This document shows, in pieces, positions 9,093 through 17,140 of a stretch of 38,735 nucleotides of DNA; within the stretch, counting starts at the first letter, position 1; each line of letters opens with the position of its first letter. Origin of the DNA: Ruminiclostridium sp. (GTDB lineage Bacteria; Bacillota; Clostridia; Oscillospirales; Ruminococcaceae); the NCBI GenBank assembly GCA_024682455.1, contig JAIKZF010000076.1:1-38735 (forward strand). Reading direction: 5' to 3'. The notes beneath the pieces were generated by a model that saw only the letters and a program-made list of their open reading frames with translations, was not told the origin of the DNA and searched no databases. Made by a program: the position numbers and the translations under genes.

Positions 9093-10709
9093 ATGATAAC
9101 AGTCTCGAACCTCAGCCTGCAGTTCGGCGGGCAGACACTATTCAAGGACGTTGACCTGCTCTTCACCGAGGGCAACTGCTACGGCGTGATCGGTGCGAAC
9201 GGCGCGGGCAAGTCCACATTTCTGAAAATACTCAACGGCGAGCTGGAGCCCACCACCGGCACCGTCACCATACCGAAGGAGCTCCGTATGTCGGTGCTGC
9301 GCCAGGATCACTTCGCCTTTGACGAATACACGGTTCAGGACACCGTGATCATGGGAAACAAGCGGCTTTATGAGGTGATGAAGGAGAAGGACGCCCTCTA
9401 CGCAAAGGAGGACTTCACCGAGGAGGACGGCAACCGCGCGAGCGAGCTTGAAGCCGAGTTCGCCGAGCTCAACGGCTGGGAGGCGGAAAGCGACGCTTCA
9501 AAACTTGTGCAGGGTCTCGGTCTCGATGAGAGCATAATGTACAGCGAAATGTCGAACCTCTCCGGTAACGAGAAGGTCAAAGTCCTGCTCGCTCAGGCTC
9601 TGTTCGGCAATCCGGACATCATACTCATGGACGAGCCCACGAACCACCTTGATATCGACGCTGTGGCGTGGCTGGAGGACTTCCTTGCGGAATACTTCGG
9701 CACGGTCATCGTAGTATCGCATGACCGGCATTTCCTGAACAATGTATGCACCCACACGGTGGATATAGACTACGGTAAGATAAAGATGTATGTAGGCAAC
9801 TACGAGTTCTGGTACGAGTCCTCACAGCTCATACAGCGCATGATAAAGCAGCAGAACAAGAAGAACGAGGAGAAGATCAAAGAGCTCCAGACCTTCATTC
9901 AGCGCTTTTCGGCGAACAAGTCGAAGTCCAAGCAGGCGACCTCGCGCCGCAAGCTGCTCGACAAGCTCACGGTGCAGGAGATGCCCGCGTCGAGCCGCCG
10001 TTACCCGTTCATCGGCTTCGATATGGAACGCGAGCCCGGCAAGGATATATTGCAGGTGAGCGGCATTTCCAAGACCATAGACGGCGTGAAGGTGCTGAAC
10101 AACGTGTCGTTCACGGTGGGCAGGGAGGACAAGATAGCCTTCTTTGCGGAGACCGAGATAGCGATAACCACGCTGTTCAGGATAATAATGGGCGAGCTGG
10201 AGCCCGACGAGGGCAGCTTCAAATGGGGCAGCACTATCACTCAGAGCTACTTCCCGATCGACTCCGACCATTTCTTCAATGGTTGTGAGATGTCGATACT
10301 CGACTGGATAAGGCAGTATTCGACGGACGTGACCGAGGCGTATCTGCGGGGTTTCCTCGGGCGTATGCTCTTTTCCGGCGATGATATATACAAGCCCGTG
10401 AACGTCCTCTCCGGCGGCGAGAAGGTAAGGTGTATGTTCTCCCGTATGATGCTTTTCAATTCCAACGCCCTCGTCCTCGACCAGCCCACCAACCACCTTG
10501 ATCTGGAGAGTATAACAGCCGTAAATAACGGGCTCCGCGATTTTAAGGGAGTCGTCCTCTTCGCGTCCCACGACCATGAAATCGTACAAACGGTCGCTAA
10601 CCGTATCATAGAGCTCACCGAGGACGGCTGCCGCGATAAAGTCGGCTCCTATGATGAGTTCGTCGAGTGGCGCCGCGCCCAGACCGGCGGCAGCTTGTTT
10701 ACTCTTTAA
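9093..10709 (+). CDS. ABC-F family ATPase, YbiT-like, with degenerate second site
   Basis: A 538-residue soluble protein with two ABC ATPase domains and no membrane domain, so a ribosome-associated ABC-F type protein and not a transporter. Domain 1 is intact: Walker A GANGAGKST (34-42), signature LSGNEKVKVLLAQAL, Walker B LMDEPTNHLD. A charged linker (KQQNKKNEEKIKELQTF) follows. In domain 2 the P-loop reads FFAETEIAITTLF, without the Gly-rich loop or lysine, and Walker B ends LDQPTNHLD with Gln for the catalytic Glu; the signature LSGGEKVRCMF stays. This resembles a YbiT-like branch. The start at 9093 has GGAG seven bases upstream; the ATG at 9087 is too close to it. Confidence 0.9.
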   Translation: MITVSNLSLQFGGQTLFKDVDLLFTEGNCYGVIGANGAGKSTFLKILNGELEPTTGTVTIPKELRMSVLRQDHFAFDEYTVQDTVIMGNKRLYEVMKEKDALYAKEDFTEEDGNRASELEAEFAELNGWEAESDASKLVQGLGLDESIMYSEMSNLSGNEKVKVLLAQALFGNPDIILMDEPTNHLDIDAVAWLEDFLAEYFGTVIVVSHDRHFLNNVCTHTVDIDYGKIKMYVGNYEFWYESSQLIQRMIKQQNKKNEEKIKELQTFIQRFSANKSKSKQATSRRKLLDKLTVQEMPASSRRYPFIGFDMEREPGKDILQVSGISKTIDGVKVLNNVSFTVGREDKIAFFAETEIAITTLFRIIMGELEPDEGSFKWGSTITQSYFPIDSDHFFNGCEMSILDWIRQYSTDVTEAYLRGFLGRMLFSGDDIYKPVNVLSGGEKVRCMFSRMMLFNSNALVLDQPTNHLDLESITAVNNGLRDFKGVVLFASHDHEIVQTVANRIIELTEDGCRDKVGSYDEFVEWRRAQTGGSLFTL

Positions 10710-10731
10710 GAGAGAAGAAGATTTTAAGAGT

Positions 10732-10819
10732 GCCTCCGGCGGCCAGCCCTTTTAAAAAAAGGGCTGGACCCTAAAACAAATCGCTTCGCCTTGCAGCGGG
10801 GGTAGGTAGTACGCCTTTT
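10732..10819. repeat. Interspersed repeat family A, copy A2
   Basis: The copy reads GCCTCCGGCGGCCAGCCC, a perfect stem CCAGCCCTTTT/AAAAGGGCTGG, CCTAAAACAAATCGCTTCGC and CTTGCAGCGGGGGTAGGTAG. It matches 33545-33650 and 38131-38253 closely. It lies 22 bases past the ABC-F stop codon. Confidence 0.7.
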
Positions 10820-10850
10820 CAGGGAAAAAGAACTGTATAAATAAAAATAA

Positions 10851-10883
10851 CTGCGCCTTTACAAGCTAAAGGCGCAGTTTTTT
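10851..10883. terminator. Bidirectional intrinsic terminator between convergent genes
   Basis: CTGCGCCTTT (10851-10860) pairs perfectly with AAAGGCGCAG (10868-10877) around a 7-base loop. TTTTTT follows on the right (10878-10883) and AAAAATAA precedes on the left. It can end the ABC-F transcript (+) and the cysteine desulfurase transcript (-), whose stop is seven bases away. Confidence 0.9.
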
Positions 10884-10889
10884 GCAAGA

Positions 10890-12005
10890 CTATAAGCATT
10901 CCGGCAGAGCTTTGAGAAAAGCGTCTATGTCAGCCTCCGAAGTAAGATCGGACATTGAGATGCGCAGCGAGCTCCGGGCTTCATCGTAAGAACACCCGAT
11001 AGCGGAAAGGACGTGCGACGGTTCAAGTGAGCCGGAAGCACAGGCGGAGCCTCCCGATACGGCAATGCCCTTAAGATCGAGCTTAAGTATCATAGTCTCG
11101 CTCTCATGCCCGGGAAAGGAAAAGTTCACATTGCACGCAAGCCTCCGCTCGCGGCAGCCGTTGAGCTTCGCGCCGGGTATCCGCGATATCTCCGAGATGA
11201 GCCTGTCCCGCAGCGGCAGCAGCCTCGCGTTTTTTGCGTCCATATTCTCCGCGGAGGCTCTCAGAGCCTCGGCAAGCCCCACTATCGCCGCGATGTTCTC
11301 GGTGCCGGCGCGCCTGCCGCCCTGCTGTGAGCCTCCGAGCAGCATAGGGTAAGGGTCTTTCGCGCAGAAAATGCCTATCCCTTTCGGAGCGTGGAGCTTG
11401 TGCCCGGACAGCGACAGCATATCGACGTCGGAGGCGCTGACCGGGATATTGCCGACAGCCTGCACAGCGTCGGTGTGAAAGACTATCCCTCGCTCGCGGC
11501 ATATCCCCGCGAGCTCCGATACCGGCTGGATCGTGCCTATCTCGTTGTTTGCCGACATTACGGAAACGAATGAGGTCTCCGGTCTTATCGCGGCTTCGAG
11601 ATCGGAGGGGCGAACTACGCCGTCGTCATAGACAGGCAGGTATGTGATGTCAAATCCCTCGGAGGCGAGCCGTTTCATCGGCTCAAGAACCGCGTGGTGC
11701 TCGAAGGCCGTCGTGATGAAGTGTCTTCTGCCGCTGAGCCGTGCAGCCTGCGCAGCCCCGAATATCGCCGTATTGTCGCTCTCCGTGCCGCCGGAGGTGA
11801 AGTACACGTTCCTGCTCTCGCAGCCAAGTATCTCTGCGCAGAGAGCACGCGCCTTGTTGAGAGCTATCGCGCTCTTTCGCGCGAGGGAGTAGAGCGCCGA
11901 AGCGTTCCCGTAGCCCTCTTTCAGCCACGGCAGCATAGCGGACAGAACATTGTCGGTCACGCGCGTAGTTGCGGCGTTGTCAAGATATACTGTTGTTTCC
12001 GTCAT
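10890..12005 (-). CDS. Cysteine desulfurase, NifS/IscS type
   Basis: A 371-residue PLP enzyme that takes sulfur from cysteine for iron-sulfur clusters or tRNA thiolation. It has the N-terminal YLDNAATT, the PLP lysine in SLSGHKLHAPKG, and the catalytic cysteine in GGSACASGSLEPSHVL near the C-terminus (the persulfide-forming loop). The start at 12005 is chosen because AGGAG lies six bases upstream and MTETTVYLDNAATT is the usual beginning; the longer frame from 12059 adds 18 residues that overlap the previous gene. No scaffold gene (nifU/iscU) or thiI is adjacent, so the target of the sulfur is unknown. A hairpin (12024-12049) lies between it and the upstream lipoprotein gene. Confidence 0.93.
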   Translation of the reverse strand: MTETTVYLDNAATTRVTDNVLSAMLPWLKEGYGNASALYSLARKSAIALNKARALCAEILGCESRNVYFTSGGTESDNTAIFGAAQAARLSGRRHFITTAFEHHAVLEPMKRLASEGFDITYLPVYDDGVVRPSDLEAAIRPETSFVSVMSANNEIGTIQPVSELAGICRERGIVFHTDAVQAVGNIPVSASDVDMLSLSGHKLHAPKGIGIFCAKDPYPMLLGGSQQGGRRAGTENIAAIVGLAEALRASAENMDAKNARLLPLRDRLISEISRIPGAKLNGCRERRLACNVNFSFPGHESETMILKLDLKGIAVSGGSACASGSLEPSHVLSAIGCSYDEARSSLRISMSDLTSEADIDAFLKALPECL

Positions 12006-12023
12006 TTTTGCTCCTATATTAAT

Positions 12024-12049
12024 ATCTCCCTCCCTTTCGGGAAGGAGAT
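12024..12049 (-). other. Hairpin between lipoprotein and desulfurase genes
   Basis: ATCTCC(C)TCCC and GGGA(A)GGAGAT form an inverted repeat around a 4-base loop. No T-run follows in the minus direction, so a full terminator is unlikely. It may be a partial terminator or an mRNA-stabilising stem. Confidence 0.4.
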
Positions 12050-12055
12050 ATGCGA

Positions 12056-13225
12056 TCACTTTTTGAAGTTCAGTATCTTTTCGAGCTTGTAGAGGTTCTT
12101 CGAGCCGTCCTCGGTGACCTTGTAGGCACTGCCGGTGTTTTTGAGAAGCTCGTTGAAGTCGTCCTCTTTCAGCGACTTGCGTATCGTGCTGATCTGACCG
12201 CTTGTGAGGTCGGGGTAATCAAGGACGTTGTAGCGCTTTACGAGATAGGACTTAACGGAATCACCCTCGCCTGTCGTAACGACTCTTACTTCGCCGACAG
12301 CCATTTCAAACGCCTGCTTGACTACTTCCTCGGCGGGATCCGTGGCATCCTTCTTTAAAATGGAAATGATCTCCTTTTCCTCGGGAACGTCAATGGTGGT
12401 AGGCTCGGAGGGGAGGTCGGATTCGCCGGTCTCGGTCTCAGTCTCGACGCCGTCGGCGGCAGCCTGAGCTGCTTCCGCGACCTGCTTGTCGTACACCTCA
12501 CGCAGATAACGGTTGGCGTGGTCGGCGTATGCAGCCGCGAAGCTGTCGCCTCCGTTGACTATACGATCATAGTATGCCTGAGCGCCGTCGCCGTTTTCGA
12601 GGTCGTAGCTGAAATCAGCCACAGCCGCGTAATCCGATTCAAGCTTTGCGTTTATCTCATCGGCGGTCGCTGCGAGAGAGCCTCCCTCGCCGTAGAAGTG
12701 GTCGAACAGCACCTCGCGCATTTCGCTGGCTTCCTGGAGATCCCGGAAGGACTGTCTGCCGACGCCGAGCTTTTCAAAGTACTCGCCTACGCTGCTTGTT
12801 CCGTAGAGTATCTGCGCGTAGTAGTTCTCCTCGTCCCAGAGCGAGTTTACGTTGTCCTTGACGGACTTGTTCTGCTCCGCGGTAAGCGAGAGACCGTTTT
12901 CCGCGAAGAGTCTTTTCTCCGCGATATAGTCGACGCAGTATTCAACTGCCTTTTCGTTGACCCAGTCGGTGAAGCTCTTGCCCTCGACGGTCTGCTTTGT
13001 GAAGTCGAAGTCCGCCCCGCTCGTATCGAGATCGGGCTGTTCTTCGGCGATCTTGTCCTTTGCCGCGTTGATAGCAGCCTGCTGCTCAAAGATATAGATG
13101 CCTGCGCGGATCTGCTCGCCGTCTATCGTGAGCGGATAGGTCTGGCTCGTTGAGCATGATGAGGCAGACATTGCCGCCGCGGCGAAAAGTATCGCGGCGA
13201 TGATCGTCTTTGCGTTCCTTTTCAT
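12056..13225 (-). CDS. Lipoprotein resembling SurA/PrsA-type folding factors
   Basis: This 389-residue protein has a lipoprotein signal peptide: MKRNAK, a hydrophobic core, then SASSC with Cys24 as the lipidation site. The body is helical and charged, with a SurA-N-like pattern (EYCVDYIAEKRLFAENGLSL, then a second helical block). An Ala/Glu/Thr linker (about 250-280) precedes a C-terminal segment (VVKQAFEMAVGEVRVVTTGE, then SYLVKRYNVLDYPD) like the end of parvulin proteins. The parvulin catalytic core itself is not recognisable. It is probably a membrane-anchored folding or secretion factor at the outer face; the assignment is by pattern only. It is in line with pheT, 23 bases downstream, likely one transcript. 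Confidence 0.65.
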   Translation of the reverse strand: MKRNAKTIIAAILFAAAAMSASSCSTSQTYPLTIDGEQIRAGIYIFEQQAAINAAKDKIAEEQPDLDTSGADFDFTKQTVEGKSFTDWVNEKAVEYCVDYIAEKRLFAENGLSLTAEQNKSVKDNVNSLWDEENYYAQILYGTSSVGEYFEKLGVGRQSFRDLQEASEMREVLFDHFYGEGGSLAATADEINAKLESDYAAVADFSYDLENGDGAQAYYDRIVNGGDSFAAAYADHANRYLREVYDKQVAEAAQAAADGVETETETGESDLPSEPTTIDVPEEKEIISILKKDATDPAEEVVKQAFEMAVGEVRVVTTGEGDSVKSYLVKRYNVLDYPDLTSGQISTIRKSLKEDDFNELLKNTGSAYKVTEDGSKNLYKLEKILNFKK

Positions 13226-13248
13226 AGCTTTCGTCCTTTCGATGTTCT

Positions 13249-15651
13249 TTATCTGAGTGTTATATCTTTTTCTGCGAGTGCTTTCAGTATCTTCTCGACG
13301 GACTTGTCCGCCTCCTCGTTCTCCATGGTCTTGTCCTCGCGGCGCATAACGAGCTTGTAGGAGAGGCTCTTTCTGCCGTCGGGAACGCCGGCGCCCTTGT
13401 ACATATCGAAGAGCGTTACCTGTTCGAGGTGCTTGCCCGCCTTTGTGATGATGTCGATGATCTCGCCGGACTCCACGGAGTCGTCGCAGACGAGGCTCAG
13501 ATCACGGGATATAGCGGGGAATTTCGGGAGCTGCCTGTACTTCACGTCGGTATGCGCAAGCTGGCACATGGCCGCGATATCGAGCTCAGCGATGTAAACG
13601 CGCTCCTTTATGCCGTAGTTCTCGGCAACGGCCGGGTGGAGCTCGCCGAGTACGCCTGTGCGGATACCGTTCGCTGTGATCTCCGCGCATCTGCCCGTGT
13701 GGAAGGTGAGGTCGCAGGCACGGGAGAATTTAGCGTCAATGCCAACGGCGTCGAACACCGCCTCAGCGATGCCCTTGAGGGTGAAGAAATCCTCATCGGG
13801 TCCGTAGGCTCCGATGCAGAGGATATCGCGTTCCTCGGGGAGAGTATCGGCTCCGCCCTTTGGCAGGTATACGCGTCCTATCTCGAAAAATCTTCCGCCG
13901 GGTGTGCGGTTGTTTATATTGCGGACGATGAGCTCCGTCATGGACGGTATCATCGTGGTGCGCATAACGCTTGTATCCTCGCCGAGCGGCTGGAGCAGGG
14001 TAACGCTGTTCCTGCGGCTCTCCTCAAGGCGTATCTTCTCATAGCTCCTGGGCGAGATGAAGCTGAACGTCATGGTCTCCAGGCAGCCCTGGGAGATCAT
14101 GACCTCCACGAGCTTGTCGGTGAAGCGCTGCTCCTTTGTCGCGGTGCTGCGGCTGGAGAGCTTCGGGATAGTGGAGGCTATCCTGTTGTAGCCGTATATC
14201 CTTGCTATCTCCTCGCCTATATCGCAGGGCAGCTCCATATCTATGCGGACGCTCGGCACGGTTATCTCGTGGGTCGCGCGGTCGTATACGAAGCCCAGTC
14301 TTTCGAGTATCGAGATCTGCTCCTCCTCGGGTATTTCGGCGCCGAGGAACGAGTTGACCCATTTCCAGTCATGAACGAGCTTATGCGGGGTCTTGTTGGA
14401 ATTGTCGACGTCTATCACATTGGATACGACCTCGCCGCAGCCCAGCAGCTCAACGAGTTCAAGGGCGCGGAAGAGGGCGTTCTTCGCGTTTATGGGGTCA
14501 AGTCCCTTTTCGAAGCGTGCGCTCGCCTCGGTGCGCTCGCCGACCTTGCGTGCGGTCCTGCGGACGGAGACTCCGTCGAAGCAGGCGGACTCGAAGATGA
14601 CCTCGGTGGTATCGTCCCAGATACCGCTGTATTCGCCTCCCATTACGCCGGCGACTGCCATGGGCTTTTCGCCGTCCGCGATGATGAGCATTTCGGGGGA
14701 GAGCTTCACGGGCTCCTTAGCCTCGTCGAGGAGCTTCAGGGTCTCGCCGTCTTTCGCGTTTCTTACGACTATTCTGTTTCCGGCGACGTAGCGCGCGTCG
14801 AAGGCGTGCATCGGGTGGCCGTATTCGAGCATAACGAAGTTTGTGATATCAACGAGATTGTTTATGGAGCGGACGCCGCTTGCGCGGAGCCTTTCCACCA
14901 TCCAGCGCGGCGAGGGAGCGATCTTGACGTTCTTCACCTTTGCCGCCATATAGCGCGAGCAGAGCTTCGGGTTCTCCACGGTGACGGAGAGCTCGGTGTT
15001 TATGTCGCCTCCCGCGCCCTTGTAGGAGGGCTCCTTCACGTTGTAGGGGAGCATGAAGGTCGCGCTCGCCTCGCGGGCAAGTCCGAGAACGGAAAGGCAG
15101 TCGGGGCGGTTGTTCGTGATCTCGAACTCCACGCTTATATCGTCGAGGCCGACGGCTTTGAGAACATCGTCGCCGGGCTTCATCTTATCGAAATCGGGGT
15201 CGTCGTTGAGGACGAGGACTCCGTCGGGCGAGGAATAGGGGAAATCGGCGTTTTCCATGCCCAGCTCATTGAAGGAGCAGAACATACCGCAGCTCTCTGC
15301 GCCGCGGAGCTTGCCCTTTTTGATCTTCACGGTCGTGCCGTGCTCACGGTCTATGACCGTTCCTCCGTCGAGAACGACGGGGATATACGCGCCCTCGGTT
15401 ACGTTTGTCGCCGCTGTCACTATCTGTATCGGGGAAGCCTGTCCGATATCCACCTGACAGATCCAGAGCTTTTCGCTGTCCTCGTGCTTCTTTATTTCGA
15501 GCACCTTTCCGACAACGACCTTATCCACCTCGCCGCGCATCTCGTGATAGGTCTCTACCTTTGAGCCGCTCATTGTGATGCCTGCGACGAAGTCCTTTAT
15601 CGGCATATCGGCTTTGACATAGTCATTCAGCCATTTCATTGAAAGATTCAT
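13249..15651 (-). CDS. pheT: Phenylalanine-tRNA ligase beta subunit
   Basis: The 800-residue beta subunit joins PheS in an alpha2beta2 enzyme that charges tRNA-Phe. It starts with the family N-terminus MKWLNDYV, followed by an EMAP-like tRNA-binding fold (about 40-150: GKVLEIKKHEDSEKLWICQV). Next come the B3/B4 editing region (RPDCLSVLGLAREASATF, EYSGIWDDTTEVIFESACF), the B5 domain, a catalytic-like core (SFISPRSYEKIRLEESRRN) and the C-terminal anticodon-binding fold (LPKFPAISRDLSLVCDDSV). Length is normal for the long bacterial form. MNLS-MKWL leaves Met1 or Met5 as the start; Met1 is used. pheS lies 29 bases upstream. Confidence 0.96.
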   Translation of the reverse strand: MNLSMKWLNDYVKADMPIKDFVAGITMSGSKVETYHEMRGEVDKVVVGKVLEIKKHEDSEKLWICQVDIGQASPIQIVTAATNVTEGAYIPVVLDGGTVIDREHGTTVKIKKGKLRGAESCGMFCSFNELGMENADFPYSSPDGVLVLNDDPDFDKMKPGDDVLKAVGLDDISVEFEITNNRPDCLSVLGLAREASATFMLPYNVKEPSYKGAGGDINTELSVTVENPKLCSRYMAAKVKNVKIAPSPRWMVERLRASGVRSINNLVDITNFVMLEYGHPMHAFDARYVAGNRIVVRNAKDGETLKLLDEAKEPVKLSPEMLIIADGEKPMAVAGVMGGEYSGIWDDTTEVIFESACFDGVSVRRTARKVGERTEASARFEKGLDPINAKNALFRALELVELLGCGEVVSNVIDVDNSNKTPHKLVHDWKWVNSFLGAEIPEEEQISILERLGFVYDRATHEITVPSVRIDMELPCDIGEEIARIYGYNRIASTIPKLSSRSTATKEQRFTDKLVEVMISQGCLETMTFSFISPRSYEKIRLEESRRNSVTLLQPLGEDTSVMRTTMIPSMTELIVRNINNRTPGGRFFEIGRVYLPKGGADTLPEERDILCIGAYGPDEDFFTLKGIAEAVFDAVGIDAKFSRACDLTFHTGRCAEITANGIRTGVLGELHPAVAENYGIKERVYIAELDIAAMCQLAHTDVKYRQLPKFPAISRDLSLVCDDSVESGEIIDIITKAGKHLEQVTLFDMYKGAGVPDGRKSLSYKLVMRREDKTMENEEADKSVEKILKALAEKDITLR

Positions 15652-15680
15652 AATATCGTGTTACCCTCTGTCAAATGTAT

Positions 15681-16709
15681 TTAGCCACGGAACTGCGACA
15701 GGAAGCGCGCGTCGTTCTCGTAGAGCAGTCTCATATCGTCGATGTTGTAGCGCATCATAGCGATACGCTCAAGGCCTATGCCGAACGCGAAGCCGCTGTA
15801 CTCGTCGGGGTCGATGCCGCAGTTTCTGAGCACCTGCGGGTGAACGACGCCGGAGCCGAGCATCTCTATCCAGCCCTCGCCCTTGCAGAGCGAGCAGCCC
15901 TTGCCTCCGCACTTGAAGCAGGAGAGATCGACCTCGGCGGAGGGCTCGGTGTAGGGGAAGTGGTGCGGACGGAAGCGCAGCTTCACGTCGTTCCCGTACA
16001 GGCTCTTCGCGAAATTCTCCAGCGTGCCCTTCAGGTCGCCGAAGGTTATGTTCTTATCTATCACAAGTCCCTCGCACTGGTGGAAAATGGGGGAGTGCGT
16101 GCCGTCCACGGCGTCGGGGCGGTAAACGCGTCCGGGGCTTATTATGGCTATCGGAGGCTTTTCCTTCAGCATCGTGCGTATCTGAACGGACGATGTCTGC
16201 GTTCTCAGCAGGGTCGTGTCGGATATATAGAAGGTATCGCTCTTTTCACGGGCGGGGTGGCCCTCGTAGGTAATGAGCATATCGAAGATGTATTTCACTT
16301 CCTCGACCTCGGGGCCGTCAACGACCGTGTAGCCCATTCCGCGGAATATGCTTTTCAGGTCGTCGAGCACGATGTTGAGCGGGTGGCGCACGCCTATCGC
16401 GCGCTTTTTCCCGGGCATGGTGACATCGACAGCCTCGGCTTTGAGCTTCTGCTCGGTCAGAGCAGCCTTGAGGGCCGCGCTTTTAGCAGCTATCGCGGTT
16501 TCGAGCTGGGTCCTGACCTCATTCGCGAGCTGACCCATAACGGGGCGCTCCTCGGCGGACAGCGTACCCATTTGTTTGAGTATCGCGGTGAGCTCGCCCT
16601 TTTTGCCGAGAAATCTCACGCGCAGGTCTTCGAGCGATCTGGTATCGTCGAGCGCCGCTATCTGGGCGGCAGCCTGCTCTTTTATTTTCTGAAGCTGTTC
16701 TTTCATCAT
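15681..16709 (-). CDS. pheS: Phenylalanine-tRNA ligase alpha subunit
   Basis: The 342-residue catalytic subunit activates phenylalanine and transfers it to tRNA. It has an N-terminal coiled coil (about 1-85), the class II core with HPLNIVLDDLKSIFRGMGY, motif 2 region (RFRPHHFPYTEPSAEVD) and motif 3 (GFAFGIGLERIAMMRY). A Cys-rich insert, CFKCGGKGCSLCKGEGW, is seen in many bacterial PheS proteins. The start at 16709 is the first of two adjacent ATGs, 12 bases after AAGGAG; a longer frame to 16931 enters the promoter region and repeat D2 and is rejected. The leader has a hairpin with a T-rich tail but no T-box. Confidence 0.95.
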   Translation of the reverse strand: MMKEQLQKIKEQAAAQIAALDDTRSLEDLRVRFLGKKGELTAILKQMGTLSAEERPVMGQLANEVRTQLETAIAAKSAALKAALTEQKLKAEAVDVTMPGKKRAIGVRHPLNIVLDDLKSIFRGMGYTVVDGPEVEEVKYIFDMLITYEGHPAREKSDTFYISDTTLLRTQTSSVQIRTMLKEKPPIAIISPGRVYRPDAVDGTHSPIFHQCEGLVIDKNITFGDLKGTLENFAKSLYGNDVKLRFRPHHFPYTEPSAEVDLSCFKCGGKGCSLCKGEGWIEMLGSGVVHPQVLRNCGIDPDEYSGFAFGIGLERIAMMRYNIDDMRLLYENDARFLSQFRG

Positions 16710-16751
16710 TTTACGGATTTGCTCCTTATTAAATAGTAGACCGAAAAAATT

Positions 16752-16770
16752 AAAAAGGCGATGTGCCTTT
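16752..16770 (-). promoter_or_regulatory. Hairpin with T-rich tail in the pheST leader
   Basis: On the minus strand AAAGGC-ACATC-GCCTTT is followed by TTAATTTTTT. It begins only a few bases after the predicted transcription start and ends about 45 bases before pheS. It has the shape of a weak terminator or a 5' stabilising stem. Confidence 0.4.
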
Positions 16771-16782
16771 ACGAACAAAATT

Positions 16783-16810
16783 ATTATAAAACCGAACCGC
16801 TGTACGGTAA
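16783..16810 (-). promoter_or_regulatory. Probable promoter of pheST
   Basis: On the minus strand a perfect -10 TATAAT (16788-16783) lies 16 bases after TTACCG (16810-16805), a poor -35. The start would be near 16776, about 67 bases before the pheS ATG. Confidence 0.5.
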
Positions 16811-16872
16811 CAGACGGTGCTTTGCCGGACGCTTTAGATGCTTTAATTATGCGTTTCTTCTGTCCGAATCTT

Positions 16873-16969
16873 AGTGAATAGTGAATAATACAGAAACGCC
16901 GCAGAGACTCTGTGCGCTTTATACTATTCATTTTTCATTATTCACTGAGCCGCGTCAGCGGCGTTTCTG
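16873..16969. repeat. Interspersed repeat D2 abutting the tRNA 3' end
   Basis: A/T-rich inverted ends (AGTGAATAGTGAATAAT at 16873-16889, ATTCATTTTTCATTATTCACT at 16926-16946) overlap a second, perfect 12-bp inverted repeat, CAGAAACGCCGC (16891-16902) and GCGGCGTTTCTG (16958-16969). The last bases merge with the tRNA CCA end. On the minus strand GCCGC-TGAC-GCGGC can fold directly after the tRNA. Confidence 0.55.
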
Positions 16970-17042
16970 GCACCCCCTACCGGAATCGAACCGATAACTA
17001 ACCCTTAGGAGGGGTTTGTTATATCCATTTAACTAAGGAGGC
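16968..17042 (-). tRNA. tRNA-Arg (anticodon CCT)
   Basis: The 75-base minus-strand sequence folds as a cloverleaf: acceptor GCCTCCT/AGGGGGT (with G-U pairs), D stem GTTA/TAAC, anticodon stem AACCC/GGGTT around CTCCTAA (anticodon CCT, reading AGG), variable loop AGTT, T stem ATCGG/CCGGT around TTCGATT, discriminator G and encoded CCA. It decodes the rare arginine codon AGG. The D arm (GTTAAATGGATATAAC) is A/T-rich but complete. A 20-base near copy of its 5' end lies 94 bases upstream. Confidence 0.9.
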
Positions 17043-17118
17043 ATATATAACGGCTGCGAGGCAGAGACTTGTCCCTTTTCGTACAGGACCATACGGAATG
17101 GGAGCGGCGGCTCGCCGT

Positions 17119-17138
17119 CCATTTTACTAAGGAGGCAT
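17119..17138 (-). pseudogene. Truncated duplicate of the tRNA-Arg 5' end
   Basis: CCATTTTACTAAGGAGGCAT differs from the tRNA 5' region (CCATTTAACTAAGGAGGCAT, 17025-17044) by one base. The flanking sequence 17045-17118 does not complete a cloverleaf. It is therefore a tRNA fragment, not a second gene. Confidence 0.6.
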
Positions 17139-17140
17139 AA

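Noticed and set aside
13429-15564. 711-codon open frame on the plus strand
   Set aside because: It is the exact antisense of pheT, whose protein is full-length and has all family motifs. Long antisense frames are expected in GC-rich genes.
16710-16931. Long N-terminal extension of pheS
   Set aside because: It would span the TATAAT promoter, the leader hairpin and part of repeat D2.
17045-17138. Second complete tRNA gene
   Set aside because: The 5' end matches tRNA-Arg, but no anticodon stem, T arm or acceptor 3' strand can be found.
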